Source of the DNA: Gammaproteobacteria bacterium
GTDB lineage: Bacteria; Pseudomonadota; Gammaproteobacteria; Pseudomonadales; Oceanobacteraceae
Length of the DNA: 64,000 bases
Reading direction: 5' to 3'
Assembly (NCBI GenBank): GCA_013373125.1
Contig: JABXIK010000050.1
Span: forward strand, 1 to 64,000
In this document: positions 16,133-25,698 of the stretch, piece by piece
Numbering within the stretch: position 1 is the first letter of the stretch
Layout of the letters: each line of letters begins with the position of its first letter
Notes under the pieces: generated by a model
Told to the model about the DNA's origin: nothing
Databases searched by the model: none
Seen by the model: only the letters and a program-made list of their open reading frames with translations
Position numbers and translations under genes: made by a program

Positions 16133-17380
16133 TTATGAATCCGATAGTTTGTTTTTGGCTTCAATCCACTGTGCCATGTATTGCGTGGACTTCATGGTGT
16201 GGTGTCGCAGCATACTACCGGTGAAGTTATTTAATCGATGGTTATCTAATTGAGTTGTGATTTGATGTACTCGCTCAATCAGGTTTCGACTAAACGTTTG
16301 CCATGCAAAGCCTGTTTGTAAGAATGTGTCACAACGTGCTTGCAGGGCTTGCCAATCGCTTTCTTGCTCATAAAGTTTCACGGCCATATTCGCAAATTGC
16401 GTAAAGTCATCGCTGATACACGCTGTGGTTTGATTTTCGCTTGTATATAACCCTTCTGCCCCTATGGATGTCGTAACCGCAGGCAAGCCACATTGAGCGG
16501 CATCCAGTAATTTACCTTTTAAGCCGGCGCCAAAACGTAACGGGGCGAGTAATAAGCGGGCTTGTTTCAGTACTGCAAAGGCATCGTCGCACCAACCTTT
16601 TACATGAAAGCCTTGTTTTTCGTTATGTAATTGAGTGGCTTTTTTGGGTGGGTAAGCACCGTAAATGTGTAACTGTGCTTGCGGTAATTGTTTGCGAATC
16701 AGAGGCCAAATTTGTTGCTTTAATTGCAGGACCGCATCCCAGTTAGGCTCATGCCGAAAATTACCTATGGATACAAAGTGCTGACGTTGTGAAAAACCCA
16801 GATCTCGGTTAGCTGAAACGTCTTTCAGCATAAAGGGTGTGTACAGCAATAGGTTTTCGGGGACATGGAAAACCTCTTGCAATAACTGCATTTCATACTG
16901 GCTAATGGTAAGAGTGAGATCACAGCGGTAAATAGACGCTATTTCTCTTCTAGCATGATCGGAGAATAAATCCTTAACCGGAACTTGTTGTATCACATCC
17001 TGATTATGTTTAGCGAGGGCTTGGCGCGCAAAGCGTAAGCAGTGTAAGTCTTCGCTATCTAAAATGCGCAGAGCCTGAGGGCAATGTTTTTCTACACGCC
17101 AGCCAAATTGCTCTTCCATCATGAAGCGATCGAACATCACGACCTGAGGATTAAGTTTGCTGACATACTCGTCAAAGCTGCTGTGATTCAATTGAATCTC
17201 GGCGGTGCGGATGCCATAGTTTTGGTAATTGATGGCATGTTCACTCGGGGCAGCTGGGGAAGCATATTCCACCTCGTAGCCGCCTTGTTGAAAACATTCA
17301 ATGAGCTGCAGCATACGCGATCCAGCTGCACTGGATTTTGGCTCAGGCCACACATAGCCGATGACGAGTAGGGTTTTCAT
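16133..17380 (-). CDS. Glycosyltransferase (GT4-like, GT-B fold)
   Basis: 415 residues. The N-terminal half begins LLVIGYVWPEPKSSAAGSRMLQLIECF, the usual acceptor-side Rossmann start with the small-residue loop. The C-terminal half contains SIGNFRHEPNWDAV, LHIYGAYPPKKA, VKGWCDD and APLRFGAGLKGKLLDAAQCGLPAVTT; the last carries the nucleotide-sugar-binding region, with an Ala at the usual EX7E acidic position. It is cytosolic or peripheral and probably adds a sugar to an envelope polysaccharide or glycolipid. No other polysaccharide genes adjoin it, so its acceptor is unknown. Confidence 0.8.
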   Translation of the reverse strand: MKTLLVIGYVWPEPKSSAAGSRMLQLIECFQQGGYEVEYASPAAPSEHAINYQNYGIRTAEIQLNHSSFDEYVSKLNPQVVMFDRFMMEEQFGWRVEKHCPQALRILDSEDLHCLRFARQALAKHNQDVIQQVPVKDLFSDHARREIASIYRCDLTLTISQYEMQLLQEVFHVPENLLLYTPFMLKDVSANRDLGFSQRQHFVSIGNFRHEPNWDAVLQLKQQIWPLIRKQLPQAQLHIYGAYPPKKATQLHNEKQGFHVKGWCDDAFAVLKQARLLLAPLRFGAGLKGKLLDAAQCGLPAVTTSIGAEGLYTSENQTTACISDDFTQFANMAVKLYEQESDWQALQARCDTFLQTGFAWQTFSRNLIERVHQITTQLDNHRLNNFTGSMLRHHTMKSTQYMAQWIEAKNKLSDS

Positions 17381-17460
17381 GGTTTGAAATCAAGTAAAAA
17401 ACTCAATTGTACCCGATTCCATTAATCTGCGCCTTCTACAGACTTTTCACTGGCACTGGG

Positions 17461-17466
17461 TATAAT
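17461..17466 (+). promoter_or_regulatory. Consensus -10 box upstream of pgpA
   Basis: A perfect TATAAT 28 bases before the pgpA ATG. No good -35 hexamer is present at 16-18 bases, so strength is uncertain. Confidence 0.45.
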
Positions 17467-17493
17467 GGCTGTTTTTCACCAAGTGTTCCTTGT

Positions 17494-17979
17494 ATGACTG
17501 CGTTACCCAAGCCTAATTATAAAAACCCCATCCACATGCTGGCCTTCGGCCTTGGCAGCGGATTATTCCCTAAAGCCCCTGGCACCATGGGCACGATTGC
17601 CGCTTTACCTATTTATTGGTTTTTCTTACAAGATTTGTCTGTATGGGCTTATGTTTTAGTGCTGCTTGCTACCATGGTGATTGGCACTTATGTGTGCGAA
17701 AAAACTTCACAAGATTTAAACGTCCATGATCACAGTGGCATTGTCATTGATGAATGGATTGGCATGTGGATCACCATGTTCTTGGCACCGCAGGGCATTG
17801 CATGGCTGGTGTGGGGTTTCATCCTGTTTCGAATTTTTGATATTGCCAAACCTTGGCCCATTAAATGGTTTGATCAACATGTAAAAGGTGGCTTTGGCAT
17901 CATGATGGATGATGTGGTGGCAGCTTTAGCGGCATGGGGTTGTGTGCAATTAACCGTGTTGGCCATCGCCCTTTTGTAA
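17494..17979 (+). CDS. pgpA: Phosphatidylglycerophosphatase A
   Basis: 161 residues from the ATG at 17494 (MTALPKPNYKNP); the frame extends upstream but without family similarity. PgpA signatures: GLGSGLFPKAPGTMGT near the N-terminus, DEWIGMW (86-92), FRIFDIAKPWPI (112-123) and the acidic pair MMDD (137-140), in an integral membrane protein with about four helices. It dephosphorylates phosphatidylglycerophosphate to phosphatidylglycerol. In many relatives it follows nusB-thiL; here it stands alone between a glycosyltransferase and a protease. Confidence 0.93.
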   Translation: MTALPKPNYKNPIHMLAFGLGSGLFPKAPGTMGTIAALPIYWFFLQDLSVWAYVLVLLATMVIGTYVCEKTSQDLNVHDHSGIVIDEWIGMWITMFLAPQGIAWLVWGFILFRIFDIAKPWPIKWFDQHVKGGFGIMMDDVVAALAAWGCVQLTVLAIALL

Positions 17980-18005
17980 GGGCAGATGGAAGTGCTTTTG
18001 AAGCG

Positions 18006-18680
18006 CTAGCGGCGCAGGAATCGTAACCAGCGCCAAATGTTCAGTAAACTGGCCAGCGCTGCTGAGACATAAGTGAGCGCACACGCCAATAAAATCTTTC
18101 TCGCGTTTTTGTAATCCTTCTCCGCTAAGTAGTTTCCATTTTTCAAGATGGGCAATGCCTTAGAAAAACTTGCATTAAATTCCACGGGTAAGGTCACGAG
18201 GTGAACCAAGGTGCTTGCGAGCATCCCCACAATAGCCACTATGATCGACAGCCGTGCCATACCTGGGACAAAACTTAAAAATACTGGCGTACTGAGTAAG
18301 GCCACTTGCGCTAACTTTTCCACATAAAACGCAAATTTAGCCAAAGGTGAGCGGAATAATAACAACGCCATGCCTTGTTGATGCTGAATAGCGTGCCCCA
18401 CCTCATGGGCGGCAGTGGCCACGGCGGTTAAGGATTTTCCATTAAAATTGGCACTGCTAAGGCGGACGGTTTTACTGCTTGGGTCATAATGGTCACCGAG
18501 CTCAGTGGTTTCCAGTTTTACCTTAAGCCCTTGTTGCTTAATGAGATGTTGAGCGAATTCCCCTCCTGTCCCTGGGAAGTCGGAGCGTTCATTGCTGTGC
18601 TTTTTTAATATGCGCTGTACCCAAAACTGAGGGAAAAAGATTAGCCCAACCACGGCAATGAGTAATACAATCCAAATCAT
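18006..18680 (-). CDS. Zinc metallopeptidase, YugP-like membrane protein
   Basis: 224 residues from the ATG at 18680 (MIWIVLLIAVVG); an upstream in-frame extension has no membrane signature and overlaps the divergent gene. The N-terminal helix is followed by a conserved cytosolic part with LGDHYDP and then AAHEVGHAIQH (HEVGH at 92-96), the zinc-binding motif, followed by three or four hydrophobic helices. This is the Zn-peptidase family PF04298 (YugP). Natural targets are unknown. Confidence 0.85.
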   Translation of the reverse strand: MIWIVLLIAVVGLIFFPQFWVQRILKKHSNERSDFPGTGGEFAQHLIKQQGLKVKLETTELGDHYDPSSKTVRLSSANFNGKSLTAVATAAHEVGHAIQHQQGMALLLFRSPLAKFAFYVEKLAQVALLSTPVFLSFVPGMARLSIIVAIVGMLASTLVHLVTLPVEFNASFSKALPILKNGNYLAEKDYKNARKILLACALTYVSAALASLLNIWRWLRFLRR

Positions 18681-18713
18681 AACGCACCTCGAATCACGAT
18701 AAGGATAGTATAC

Positions 18714-19343
18714 GTGAGAGTGAATCAAATATTGACAGGCCTTGGCCTGTTCTTCATCACTTTTTTTGCGCAAGCCAATATTAAAGCGGTTGGTCTAATG
18801 CCAGGTATGGCGATATTAGAGCAAGATGGACAGCGCATCGTGATTAAAGCAGGGGAAGAAAAACAGGGTATTCGCTTAGTACGTGCTGACAGCGAACAAT
18901 GCTTAATTATTGTGGATGGTCAACGCCAAACTTTGTTGTTAGGAGCCTCGTTAGCCTCCGGTTACGTGGCGCCGCAATCGAAAGAAGTTCGCTTAGCGCA
19001 GCAGTTTGGCGGGCATTATTATGCTAATGCAAAAATGAATGGACGCACCATCAAAATGCTGGTGGATACAGGGGCGTCCCATGTGACGTTAAGCGGTAAT
19101 GTGGCGCGCCGTATGGGTATCGAGTATGCCAATGGTCGTCGCGGTGTCAGTTCTACCGCTAGTGGTAGGGTGCCTAGTTACATGGTGCAAGTGAATGACA
19201 TCACGGTAGAAGGCATTAAACGTTATAACGTTTGGGTGAATGTGATTGAAGGCGGACACCCAGAGGTGCCCTTATTAGGCATGAGTTTTTTAGGGCAGCT
19301 TAAAATTCAACAAGACAACGGCGAGCTTGTGCTGAGCGAATAA
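18714..19343 (+). CDS. Retropepsin-like aspartic protease, exported (TIGR02281 type)
   Basis: 209 residues from a GTG at 18714 with an AAGGAT ribosome site about 9 bases before it. Residues 1-21 are a signal peptide (FFAQA). The single catalytic motif MLVDTGASHVTL (D118) and the later VPLLGMSFL segment are the two landmarks of bacterial clan AA proteases, which must dimerise to make the active site. It acts in the periplasm; function is undefined. It diverges from the YugP-like peptidase gene with 33 bases between the starts, so control may be shared. Confidence 0.85.
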   Translation: MRVNQILTGLGLFFITFFAQANIKAVGLMPGMAILEQDGQRIVIKAGEEKQGIRLVRADSEQCLIIVDGQRQTLLLGASLASGYVAPQSKEVRLAQQFGGHYYANAKMNGRTIKMLVDTGASHVTLSGNVARRMGIEYANGRRGVSSTASGRVPSYMVQVNDITVEGIKRYNVWVNVIEGGHPEVPLLGMSFLGQLKIQQDNGELVLSE

Positions 19344-19346
19344 TGC

Positions 19347-19700
19347 TTATGCTGGTTGTCGCATTCTGATTAACTCTTTGGTTAACCATTCTTCGCTGGT
19401 GATGGTAGCTTGCCCTTTGCATTCAACTGTATAGGGTTTACCACTCATGCTGCTTTTGCTGGCGCTCAGGCGAATAAAATCCTCTGTGGTTTCAATGTCA
19501 TCTGAATAATATTCGTATTTCTTTTTGATATGCTCAAGTGCATCTTTAGCGGTATGTTTCTTACCATTACGCACATACATGCACTGTGATTGCGCGATAA
19601 ATTTCATCAAATGTTTGATTTCAAATTCATTGGCACTGGCACTCATGCTGGCAGCCAATAACAATACAAAACCCAATGCGAAGTTCTTTAGTACAAGCAT
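19347..19700 (-). CDS. DUF5329 family periplasmic protein
   Basis: 117 residues with a signal peptide ending SASA (about residue 23). The mature protein has the family pattern EIKHLMKFIAQSQCMYVRNGK, then TTEDFIRLSASKSSMSGKPY, and ends with WLTKELIRMR. Two conserved cysteines (in SQCMY and VECKG) could form a disulfide. DUF5329 proteins are small, exported and uncharacterised. It lies 15 bases downstream of the cation-diffusion-facilitator gene on the same strand and is probably co-transcribed with it, which hints at a periplasmic role linked to metals, but that is inference. Confidence 0.75.
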   Translation of the reverse strand: MLVLKNFALGFVLLLAASMSASANEFEIKHLMKFIAQSQCMYVRNGKKHTAKDALEHIKKKYEYYSDDIETTEDFIRLSASKSSMSGKPYTVECKGQATITSEEWLTKELIRMRQPA

Positions 19701-19715
19701 AAGTCCTCCAAAAAA

Positions 19716-20636
19716 TTAATTATGGTGCACTTCAATGGTGGTGTGTGAAAGATTGGTTTCGTCTTTTAATAATTGTTTAAAGTAGTCGGCATTCACATTT
19801 AGATGAGTTTCAATTGAAAGCATCGCCGCATAGTGATCACCACTAATTTTCCAAACGTGTAAATCTAAAATACGATGAGGCCCATCTTTTTCGACACTGT
19901 CACGAATATGCGTACGCTTTTGCGCATCGATGTTCATATCAAGTAAAACAGGGGAAGTTTGCTTCACTAAACCAATAGCCCAGCGACTAATAATAATCGC
20001 CCCCACAATGCCCATGATAGGGTCGAGCACATGCCAGCCTAAATATTTACCGGCAAACAATGCCACTATGGCTAAAACCGAGGTGAGAGCATCGGCCAAA
20101 ACATGCATGTAAGCCGCTTTTAAATTGTGATCGTGATGATGGTCGTGGTCGTGTGAGTGATGATGCCCATGGTGGTGATCGTGATGATGATCACTTAACA
20201 ATAACGCACTGATTAAATTAATCACTAACCCCACAATGGCCACAAAAATAGCTTGGTTAAAGGCTATGTCATGGGGTGAAAAAATACGCTGAGTGGATTC
20301 GATTAACATGACAAAGGCCACGACACCTAATGCAATGGCACTGGTGTATCCGCCCAGTACGTTAACTTTGCCAGTACCAAAACTGAACTCTGGATTGTGC
20401 TGGTGTTTACGTGCGTAATGATAGGCAAATAATGTTATGCAAAAGGCAGCCACATGGGTGCCCATGTGCCAACCATCTGCCAGTAATGCCATAGAACCGT
20501 AAATACTACCGGCCACAATTTCTGCCACCATGGTGACAGCTGTCAGAATTAAAACCGCCAGAGTGCGTTTTTCACCAGAAGGGTTTTGCTGACTAAATTG
20601 CCCAGCGTGTTTACATTCTAAAATTGGATCGCTCAT
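19716..20636 (-). CDS. dmeF: Cation diffusion facilitator, DmeF-like
   Basis: 306 residues with six membrane helices and a cytosolic C-terminal domain. LADGWHMGTH in helix 2 carries the CDF metal site in the form seen in DmeF (Co/Ni efflux), and FSFGTGKVNVLGGY is also typical. Between helices 4 and 5 is a loop with about 15 His in 24 residues. It exports divalent metal from the cytosol by proton antiport; cobalt or nickel is suggested by the DmeF-like motifs, but zinc cannot be excluded. The symbol is a family-level call. It follows the dxs terminator and precedes the DUF5329 gene. Confidence 0.82.
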   Translation of the reverse strand: MSDPILECKHAGQFSQQNPSGEKRTLAVLILTAVTMVAEIVAGSIYGSMALLADGWHMGTHVAAFCITLFAYHYARKHQHNPEFSFGTGKVNVLGGYTSAIALGVVAFVMLIESTQRIFSPHDIAFNQAIFVAIVGLVINLISALLLSDHHHDHHHGHHHSHDHDHHHDHNLKAAYMHVLADALTSVLAIVALFAGKYLGWHVLDPIMGIVGAIIISRWAIGLVKQTSPVLLDMNIDAQKRTHIRDSVEKDGPHRILDLHVWKISGDHYAAMLSIETHLNVNADYFKQLLKDETNLSHTTIEVHHN

Positions 20637-20656
20637 GGCTGTTCTCTAGCGCAATA

Positions 20657-20680
20657 AAAAACGCATCCGAGGATGCGTTT
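20657..20680 (-). terminator. Terminator of dxs
   Basis: A 10-bp stem (AAACGCATCC with GGATGCGTTT) followed by TTTTTT on the minus strand, four bases past the dxs stop. Confidence 0.88.
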
Positions 20681-20683
20681 GCT

Positions 20684-22552
20684 TTATTTTAATTGGTTTA
20701 ATCTGGTAAGAATGCCTTTTGCATCTATTCCCATTTCTGCCCATTGTTGTGCCTGACTGGCATGTTCAATGTACGCATCAGGAATACCCAAGTTGACTAA
20801 GTTAAGCTTTGAATCGTGTTGGGCATAAAACTCATTCACGGCCGAACCGGCACCACCCATGATGGCGTTATCTTCGAGTGTGATAATGTGCTGGTGAGCA
20901 GCCGTTAATTCTTTTAGTAACGCTTCATCAATGGGTTTCACAAAGCGCATGTCCACTAAAGTAATGGTCTTACCAGTCTGTGCTTGGAATTGTTCGGCGG
21001 CTAACTTGGCTTCTTTTAATAACGGGCCGAAACACAATAGTGCAATGTCTTGTCCTTGTTGCAGGATTTCGCCTTTACCAATGGGTAGTGTTTCGGTTGT
21101 GACGCTGACTTCATTCTCCGTGGCGTTGCCTCTTGGATAGCGTACCGCAGCAGGGCCTTCATATTCATAAGCGGTATTTAATAACAAACGGCATTGATTT
21201 TCATCGCTTGGACATGCGATCACCATGTTGGGAATGCAACGCATGAAACTAATGTCATAAGCACCGGCATGGGTCGGACCATCGGCTCCCACCACTCCGG
21301 CGCGGTCGATGGCAAACGTGACATCTAAGTTTTGTACGGCCACGTCGTGAACCAACTGATCGTAGGCCCGTTGTAAAAAGGTGCTGTAAATGGCCACAAC
21401 GGGCTTGGCTCCTTCACACGCCATACCAGCGGCTAAGGTGACAGCATGTTGTTCGGCAATGGCTACGTCAAAATAGCGCTCGGGAAATTTCTCCGAAAAT
21501 TTTACCAAGTCACTGCCTTCTCGCATGGCAGGAGTAATCGCCATGAAGCGGCTATCTAATGTGGCGGTATCACATGCCCATTTACCAAAAATATTACTGA
21601 AGGTTTTAACTTTCTTAGTGCTGCCGCCTATAGGTGAAAGCGCGTGATACTTAATTGGGTCAGCTTCGGCTGGCGCAAAATCTTTGCCCTTTTTGGTGAC
21701 GATATGTAAAAACTGCGGACCTTTTAGGTCTCGCATGTTGCGTAGGGTGCGCACTAAAGCATCAAGGTCGTGACCATCTACGGGGCCAATGTAATTGAAT
21801 CCCAGTTCCTCGAAGAAAATGCCCGGCGTGAAAAACCCTTTTACGTGTTCTTCGGTTTTACTGGCCAGTTCCCAAACATGTGGAATGGCACTGAGCACTT
21901 TACGTGAACCTTCACGCATGGTGGTGTAGGTTTTTGAGCTTAACAGTTTGGCTAAATATTTATTTAGACCGCCCACGTTTTCGCTGATGGACATGTCGTT
22001 GTCATTCAAAATAACCAACATGTCGGTGTCGGTATGACCCGCATGATTAAGTGCTTCAAATGCTTGCCCTGCGGTCATGGCACCATCGCCAATGATGGCT
22101 GCGACTTTTTTCTTGTTGCCTGTTTTCTCCGCGGCGATGGCCATGCCTAAAGCGGCACTGATGGAGGTAGATGAATGCCCTACACCAAAGCTGTCGTATT
22201 CACTTTCGCTGCGTTTCGGGAATGGGGACAAACCGTCCTTCTGACGAATGCTAGGTAATTGCTCGCGACGACCGGTTAATACCTTGTGCGGGTAAGCTTG
22301 ATGGCCCACATCCCAAAGTAAAATGTCATCTGGGGTGTTATACACATAATGCAGCGCAATGGTCAGTTCCACCACGCCTAAGCCGGCGCCAAAGTGCCCC
22401 CCGCTTTGTCCCACGCTGTACAATAAATATTCACGCAATTCATGGGCGAGCTGCGGCAACTGGTTGGGGGCCAGGTCGCGTAATTGATTGGGAAGATCAA
22501 TGCTGTCCAATAATGGCGTGTCTGGACGGCTATCGGGGATTTCCTGGAACAT
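20684..22552 (-). CDS. dxs: 1-deoxy-D-xylulose-5-phosphate synthase
   Basis: 622 residues, standard length. The thiamine-diphosphate motif [20 protein letters not shown] with the following LNDNDMSIS segment, the catalytic His in [10 protein letters not shown], and the transketolase-type [15 protein letters not shown] segment are all present. It joins pyruvate and glyceraldehyde 3-phosphate to start the MEP isoprenoid pathway and also supplies thiamine and pyridoxal. It is last in the xseB-ispA-dxs operon, 81 bases after ispA, and ends at a terminator. Confidence 0.97.
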   Translation of the reverse strand: MFQEIPDSRPDTPLLDSIDLPNQLRDLAPNQLPQLAHELREYLLYSVGQSGGHFGAGLGVVELTIALHYVYNTPDDILLWDVGHQAYPHKVLTGRREQLPSIRQKDGLSPFPKRSESEYDSFGVGHSSTSISAALGMAIAAEKTGNKKKVAAIIGDGAMTAGQAFEALNHAGHTDTDMLVILNDNDMSISENVGGLNKYLAKLLSSKTYTTMREGSRKVLSAIPHVWELASKTEEHVKGFFTPGIFFEELGFNYIGPVDGHDLDALVRTLRNMRDLKGPQFLHIVTKKGKDFAPAEADPIKYHALSPIGGSTKKVKTFSNIFGKWACDTATLDSRFMAITPAMREGSDLVKFSEKFPERYFDVAIAEQHAVTLAAGMACEGAKPVVAIYSTFLQRAYDQLVHDVAVQNLDVTFAIDRAGVVGADGPTHAGAYDISFMRCIPNMVIACPSDENQCRLLLNTAYEYEGPAAVRYPRGNATENEVSVTTETLPIGKGEILQQGQDIALLCFGPLLKEAKLAAEQFQAQTGKTITLVDMRFVKPIDEALLKELTAAHQHIITLEDNAIMGGAGSAVNEFYAQHDSKLNLVNLGIPDAYIEHASQAQQWAEMGIDAKGILTRLNQLK

Positions 22553-22633
22553 CTGTTACCCAGTGTCTGCGTTGCTTTTAAGGGGCGCTATTCTACCCGC
22601 TTATGAGCAAAAAAGTAATGAAGACAACCGGGC

Positions 22634-23521
22634 TTAATTGACCCGGTCGATGATGTAATTGGCAATTTGTTTAAGCGCTTGGGCGTGTTCTCCCAACGAA
22701 GAGAGTGCATCTAAAGCGGATTCATGTAATTGCTTTGCTTTTAATTGGGCGCCATCCAAGCCCAGCAAGGATACATACGTGGGTTTGTTCAGTGCCGCAT
22801 CCGCTCCCTGAGTTTTACCTAGGGTCTGGGTGTCACTGGTCACATCCAATATGTCGTCTTGTACTTGAAATGCTAAGCCTATGGCATCGGCGTAACTCTC
22901 AAGTGCCGCTTTGGTTTGGCTATCTAGGCTGGCCTGACATTGGGCTCCCATGATTACGGCGGCTTTGATCAATGCGCCGGTTTTATGGTTGTGCATGGTT
23001 TCGAGATAAGCCAGATCCACCGTTTGATTCACGGCTTCCAGATCCAAACTTTGACCGCCCGCCATACCATAAGCGCCACTGGCAAAGGCTAGGGTTTGCA
23101 ACATACTTAATTGTTGAGCCGGTAATAGCCCATCAATGGGACGGCTTAATAAAGAGAAGGCTTCGGTTTGCAAGGCATCACCGGCCAAGATGGCGCAGGC
23201 TTCATCAAAGGCAATGTGGCAAGTGGGCTGGCCACGGCGTAAATCATCATCGTCCATGGCTGGTAGGTCGTCATGTACTAACGAATAAGCATGCACCATT
23301 TCTATGGCTAAGGCGGCCACATCGGCGTGATGTAAATTAGCCTGACACGCCTGAGCACTGGCATACACCAATAATGGTCGAATGCGTTTGCCACCATTTA
23401 ATAGGCTGTATTTCATGGCTGCGATTAAGCGTTGCGCATGAGCTTGCGGTAATACGCTGGGCGAGTTCATGGCGGCATCAAACCGAGCAAGGGCCATGCT
23501 TTGAAACTGGCGAAATTCCAT
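22634..23521 (-). CDS. ispA: (2E,6E)-farnesyl diphosphate synthase
   Basis: 295 residues. The first aspartate-rich motif is HDDLPAMDDDD and the second is QVQDDILD; GGKRIRPLL marks the isopentenyl-diphosphate-binding region. It condenses dimethylallyl and geranyl diphosphate with isopentenyl diphosphate for quinone and undecaprenyl synthesis. Its ATG overlaps the xseB stop by one base, so translation is coupled, and it precedes dxs, the entry enzyme of the same pathway. Confidence 0.96.
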   Translation of the reverse strand: MEFRQFQSMALARFDAAMNSPSVLPQAHAQRLIAAMKYSLLNGGKRIRPLLVYASAQACQANLHHADVAALAIEMVHAYSLVHDDLPAMDDDDLRRGQPTCHIAFDEACAILAGDALQTEAFSLLSRPIDGLLPAQQLSMLQTLAFASGAYGMAGGQSLDLEAVNQTVDLAYLETMHNHKTGALIKAAVIMGAQCQASLDSQTKAALESYADAIGLAFQVQDDILDVTSDTQTLGKTQGADAALNKPTYVSLLGLDGAQLKAKQLHESALDALSSLGEHAQALKQIANYIIDRVN

Positions 23522-23760
23522 TATTGCTCGTCACCTGTGAACGGGACGGCGGTGCTTTGGCCGGACTCTTCAATTAATAACTGAACTTTTTGCTCTGCTT
23601 GGCTTAATGCCTGCTGGCACTGGCGAGTTAATTTTACACCTTGCTCGAAGGCTTGCAGTGATTGTTCAAGGGTGAACTCACTGTTTTCTAATTTTTCCAC
23701 CAAGGATTCCAGTTGGGCAAGGGACTGTTCAAAATCCACTGGGGTTTGCTGGTCTGCCAT
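23521..23760 (-). CDS. xseB: Exodeoxyribonuclease VII small subunit
   Basis: 79 residues from the ATG at 23760 ([14 protein letters not shown]). Typical XseB pattern: [43 protein letters not shown], two helices that bundle around the large subunit XseA. Exonuclease VII degrades single-stranded DNA. The upstream 25 codons in frame are not conserved. First gene of the operon, diverging from pomA. Confidence 0.95.
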   Translation of the reverse strand: MADQQTPVDFEQSLAQLESLVEKLENSEFTLEQSLQAFEQGVKLTRQCQQALSQAEQKVQLLIEESGQSTAVPFTGDEQ

Positions 23761-23903
23761 GCAATTACCTATTACTCGCGGCTCGAGTGAGCCATTTGAT
23801 GATTTGGCACAATTGTAGCCTAAGTGGCCGTGCAAACTGAAATACTCTGTCTAGACTCAATATTATGTGAGAGCCCAATAAGTAAGGAAGTCAGGGTAAT
23901 ACA

Positions 23904-24662
23904 GTGGATTTAGCAACGATAGTTGGGGTAATTGGGGCCTGGATAATAGTCGTGATGGCCATGGTAATGGGGGGTGACCCCGCCATGTTCGTCAATGTGC
24001 CTTCTATGCTGATTGTGGTGGGGGGCGCCATCTTCGCCGTATTGATGAAGTTCGAACTGAGTCAATTCTTAGCCGCAGGTAAAATTGCCGCTTTCGCCTT
24101 TTCTTTTAAATTACCAAAGCCAGATGCCATGATCGAAGAAATTGTGGAGTTGGCGGGTGAGGCTCGTAAAAATGGTTTGCTGGCCCTAGAAGGTAAAGAG
24201 GTCAGTTACGAATTTTTAGGCAAGGGCATTCAATTACTAGTGGATGGCCATGATCCTGACGTGGTGAAAACCTTATTAGGTAAAGATGTGCGTTTAAGCG
24301 CAGATCGCCACAAAATAGGCACCCAAATTTTTTCTCAGCTAGGTGACGTGGCTCCGGCCATGGGGATGATCGGAACGCTCATTGGTTTGGTGGCCATGTT
24401 GGCGAATATGGATGATCCGAAATCCATCGGCCCAGCCATGGCAGTAGCACTCTTAACCACTCTATATGGCGCCATGATGGCGAACATGTTGTGTTTGCCC
24501 ATTGCAGATAAGTGTTCACTGCGTGCCGATGAAGAAGGCCGTCTTCAAGCCATGGTGATCGACGCCTTATTGGCCATTCAAGCGGGTCAAAACCCGCGGG
24601 TGATTGAATCCATTCTACGAACGTACTTGCCTGGGTCGAAACGGGGAGAAGAGGATGCATAA
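23904..24662 (+). CDS. pomA: Flagellar motor stator protein PomA
   Basis: 252 residues starting at GTG 23904. Four membrane helices: two near the N-terminus (about 4-22 and 29-48) and two after the cytosolic loop (about 148-200). The loop has the charged residues that contact FliG, and GDVAPAMGMIGTLIGLV marks helix 3. The match to PomA rather than MotA rests on this pattern, on length and on the PomB-like neighbour. With PomB it forms the ion-conducting stator, probably sodium-driven. It lies 40 bases before pomB and diverges from xseB. Confidence 0.92.
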   Translation: MDLATIVGVIGAWIIVVMAMVMGGDPAMFVNVPSMLIVVGGAIFAVLMKFELSQFLAAGKIAAFAFSFKLPKPDAMIEEIVELAGEARKNGLLALEGKEVSYEFLGKGIQLLVDGHDPDVVKTLLGKDVRLSADRHKIGTQIFSQLGDVAPAMGMIGTLIGLVAMLANMDDPKSIGPAMAVALLTTLYGAMMANMLCLPIADKCSLRADEEGRLQAMVIDALLAIQAGQNPRVIESILRTYLPGSKRGEEDA

Positions 24663-24702
24663 TCGTCTCTCCAAGATCATGGAAGAATAAAGGAGCAGAT
24701 TC

Positions 24703-25689
24703 ATGGCTGATGAAGATGAAGCTCCAGACTGTCCCGATTGTCCTGTCTGCCCCCCCAGTTGGTTAGCCACATTTGCCGATTTAATGTCGCTGCTTATGTG
24801 TTTTTTCGTATTGCTATTATCGTTTGCAGAAATCGACGCATTAAAGTTCAAACGTTTAGCCGGTGAGTTGCGCATGGCGTTTGGGGTGCAAACCACTATT
24901 AATGCAGACGATCCTCCAAAGGGTACCAGTGTCATTGCGAAACACTTTAGTCCATCCATACCTGAGCCCACGCCCATTAACGAGATTCGTCAAAAAACCT
25001 CCGACGTTACCGAGAGTTCGTTAGAGGTGTTATGCCAAGATGCGGTAACGGCACAAACGGAAGCGCAAGGAGACACGGGTAAGCAAACCCGTGAAATCGT
25101 CATTCCAAAGGAGCAGCAAACCCAAGAGCAAGTGGAAGAAGCCGCACTGGAAATGGCCAGCGAATTAGAACGCGAAATCTCCAAAGGTCAGGTGGAGCTG
25201 GAAACCCAAGGTAATAAGATCATCATACGGATTACCGAGAACAGCTCGTTCAAAGCCGGCAGTGCATTTGTAGAAGATGCCTTCTTGCCTGTATTGGATA
25301 AGATTCGGGAAGTATTGGTCGAGGTGCCTGGGCGTATTAGCGTAGAAGGGCATACGGATAACACCCCACTCGGTGCCGGCGGTCGATATAACTCCAACTG
25401 GGAACTCAGTGCAGCGCGTGCTGCTGCGGTGGCGCAATATTTATTTATCGCCCCTGAGATGGATGAAAAACGTTTCATGGTCGTCGGCCATGGTAGCGTG
25501 CGTCCGCTGGTGGATAATAAAACAGCCGAGAATCGAGAAAAAAATCGTCGAGTGGAAATCATCATCGTCAAGAGTGGGCCAAAAGATAACGACGATGAAC
25601 CAGAAATGAACCCGGAAGATAATCCGTTCGAAGATCAATTGAATGCTAAGCCGGAAGACTTCGGTTTAGATCCAGATGAAGTGTTCTAG
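24703..25689 (+). CDS. pomB: Flagellar motor stator protein PomB
   Basis: 328 residues. A short Cys/Pro/Asp-rich cytosolic start (CPDCPVCPP) leads to one membrane helix with the ion-binding aspartate in TFADLMSLLMCFFVLL (D26, equivalent to D24 of Vibrio PomB). The C-terminal OmpA-like peptidoglycan-binding domain spans about 205-305 (ISVEGHTDNTPLG and ENREKNRRVEI). An acidic tail follows. Three N-terminal cysteines in CxxC spacing precede the helix. An AAGGAG ribosome site lies before the ATG, and the stop is followed by a PilZ gene 9 bases on. Confidence 0.93.
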   Translation: MADEDEAPDCPDCPVCPPSWLATFADLMSLLMCFFVLLLSFAEIDALKFKRLAGELRMAFGVQTTINADDPPKGTSVIAKHFSPSIPEPTPINEIRQKTSDVTESSLEVLCQDAVTAQTEAQGDTGKQTREIVIPKEQQTQEQVEEAALEMASELEREISKGQVELETQGNKIIIRITENSSFKAGSAFVEDAFLPVLDKIREVLVEVPGRISVEGHTDNTPLGAGGRYNSNWELSAARAAAVAQYLFIAPEMDEKRFMVVGHGSVRPLVDNKTAENREKNRRVEIIIVKSGPKDNDDEPEMNPEDNPFEDQLNAKPEDFGLDPDEVF

Positions 25690-25698
25690 GGAGTGAAC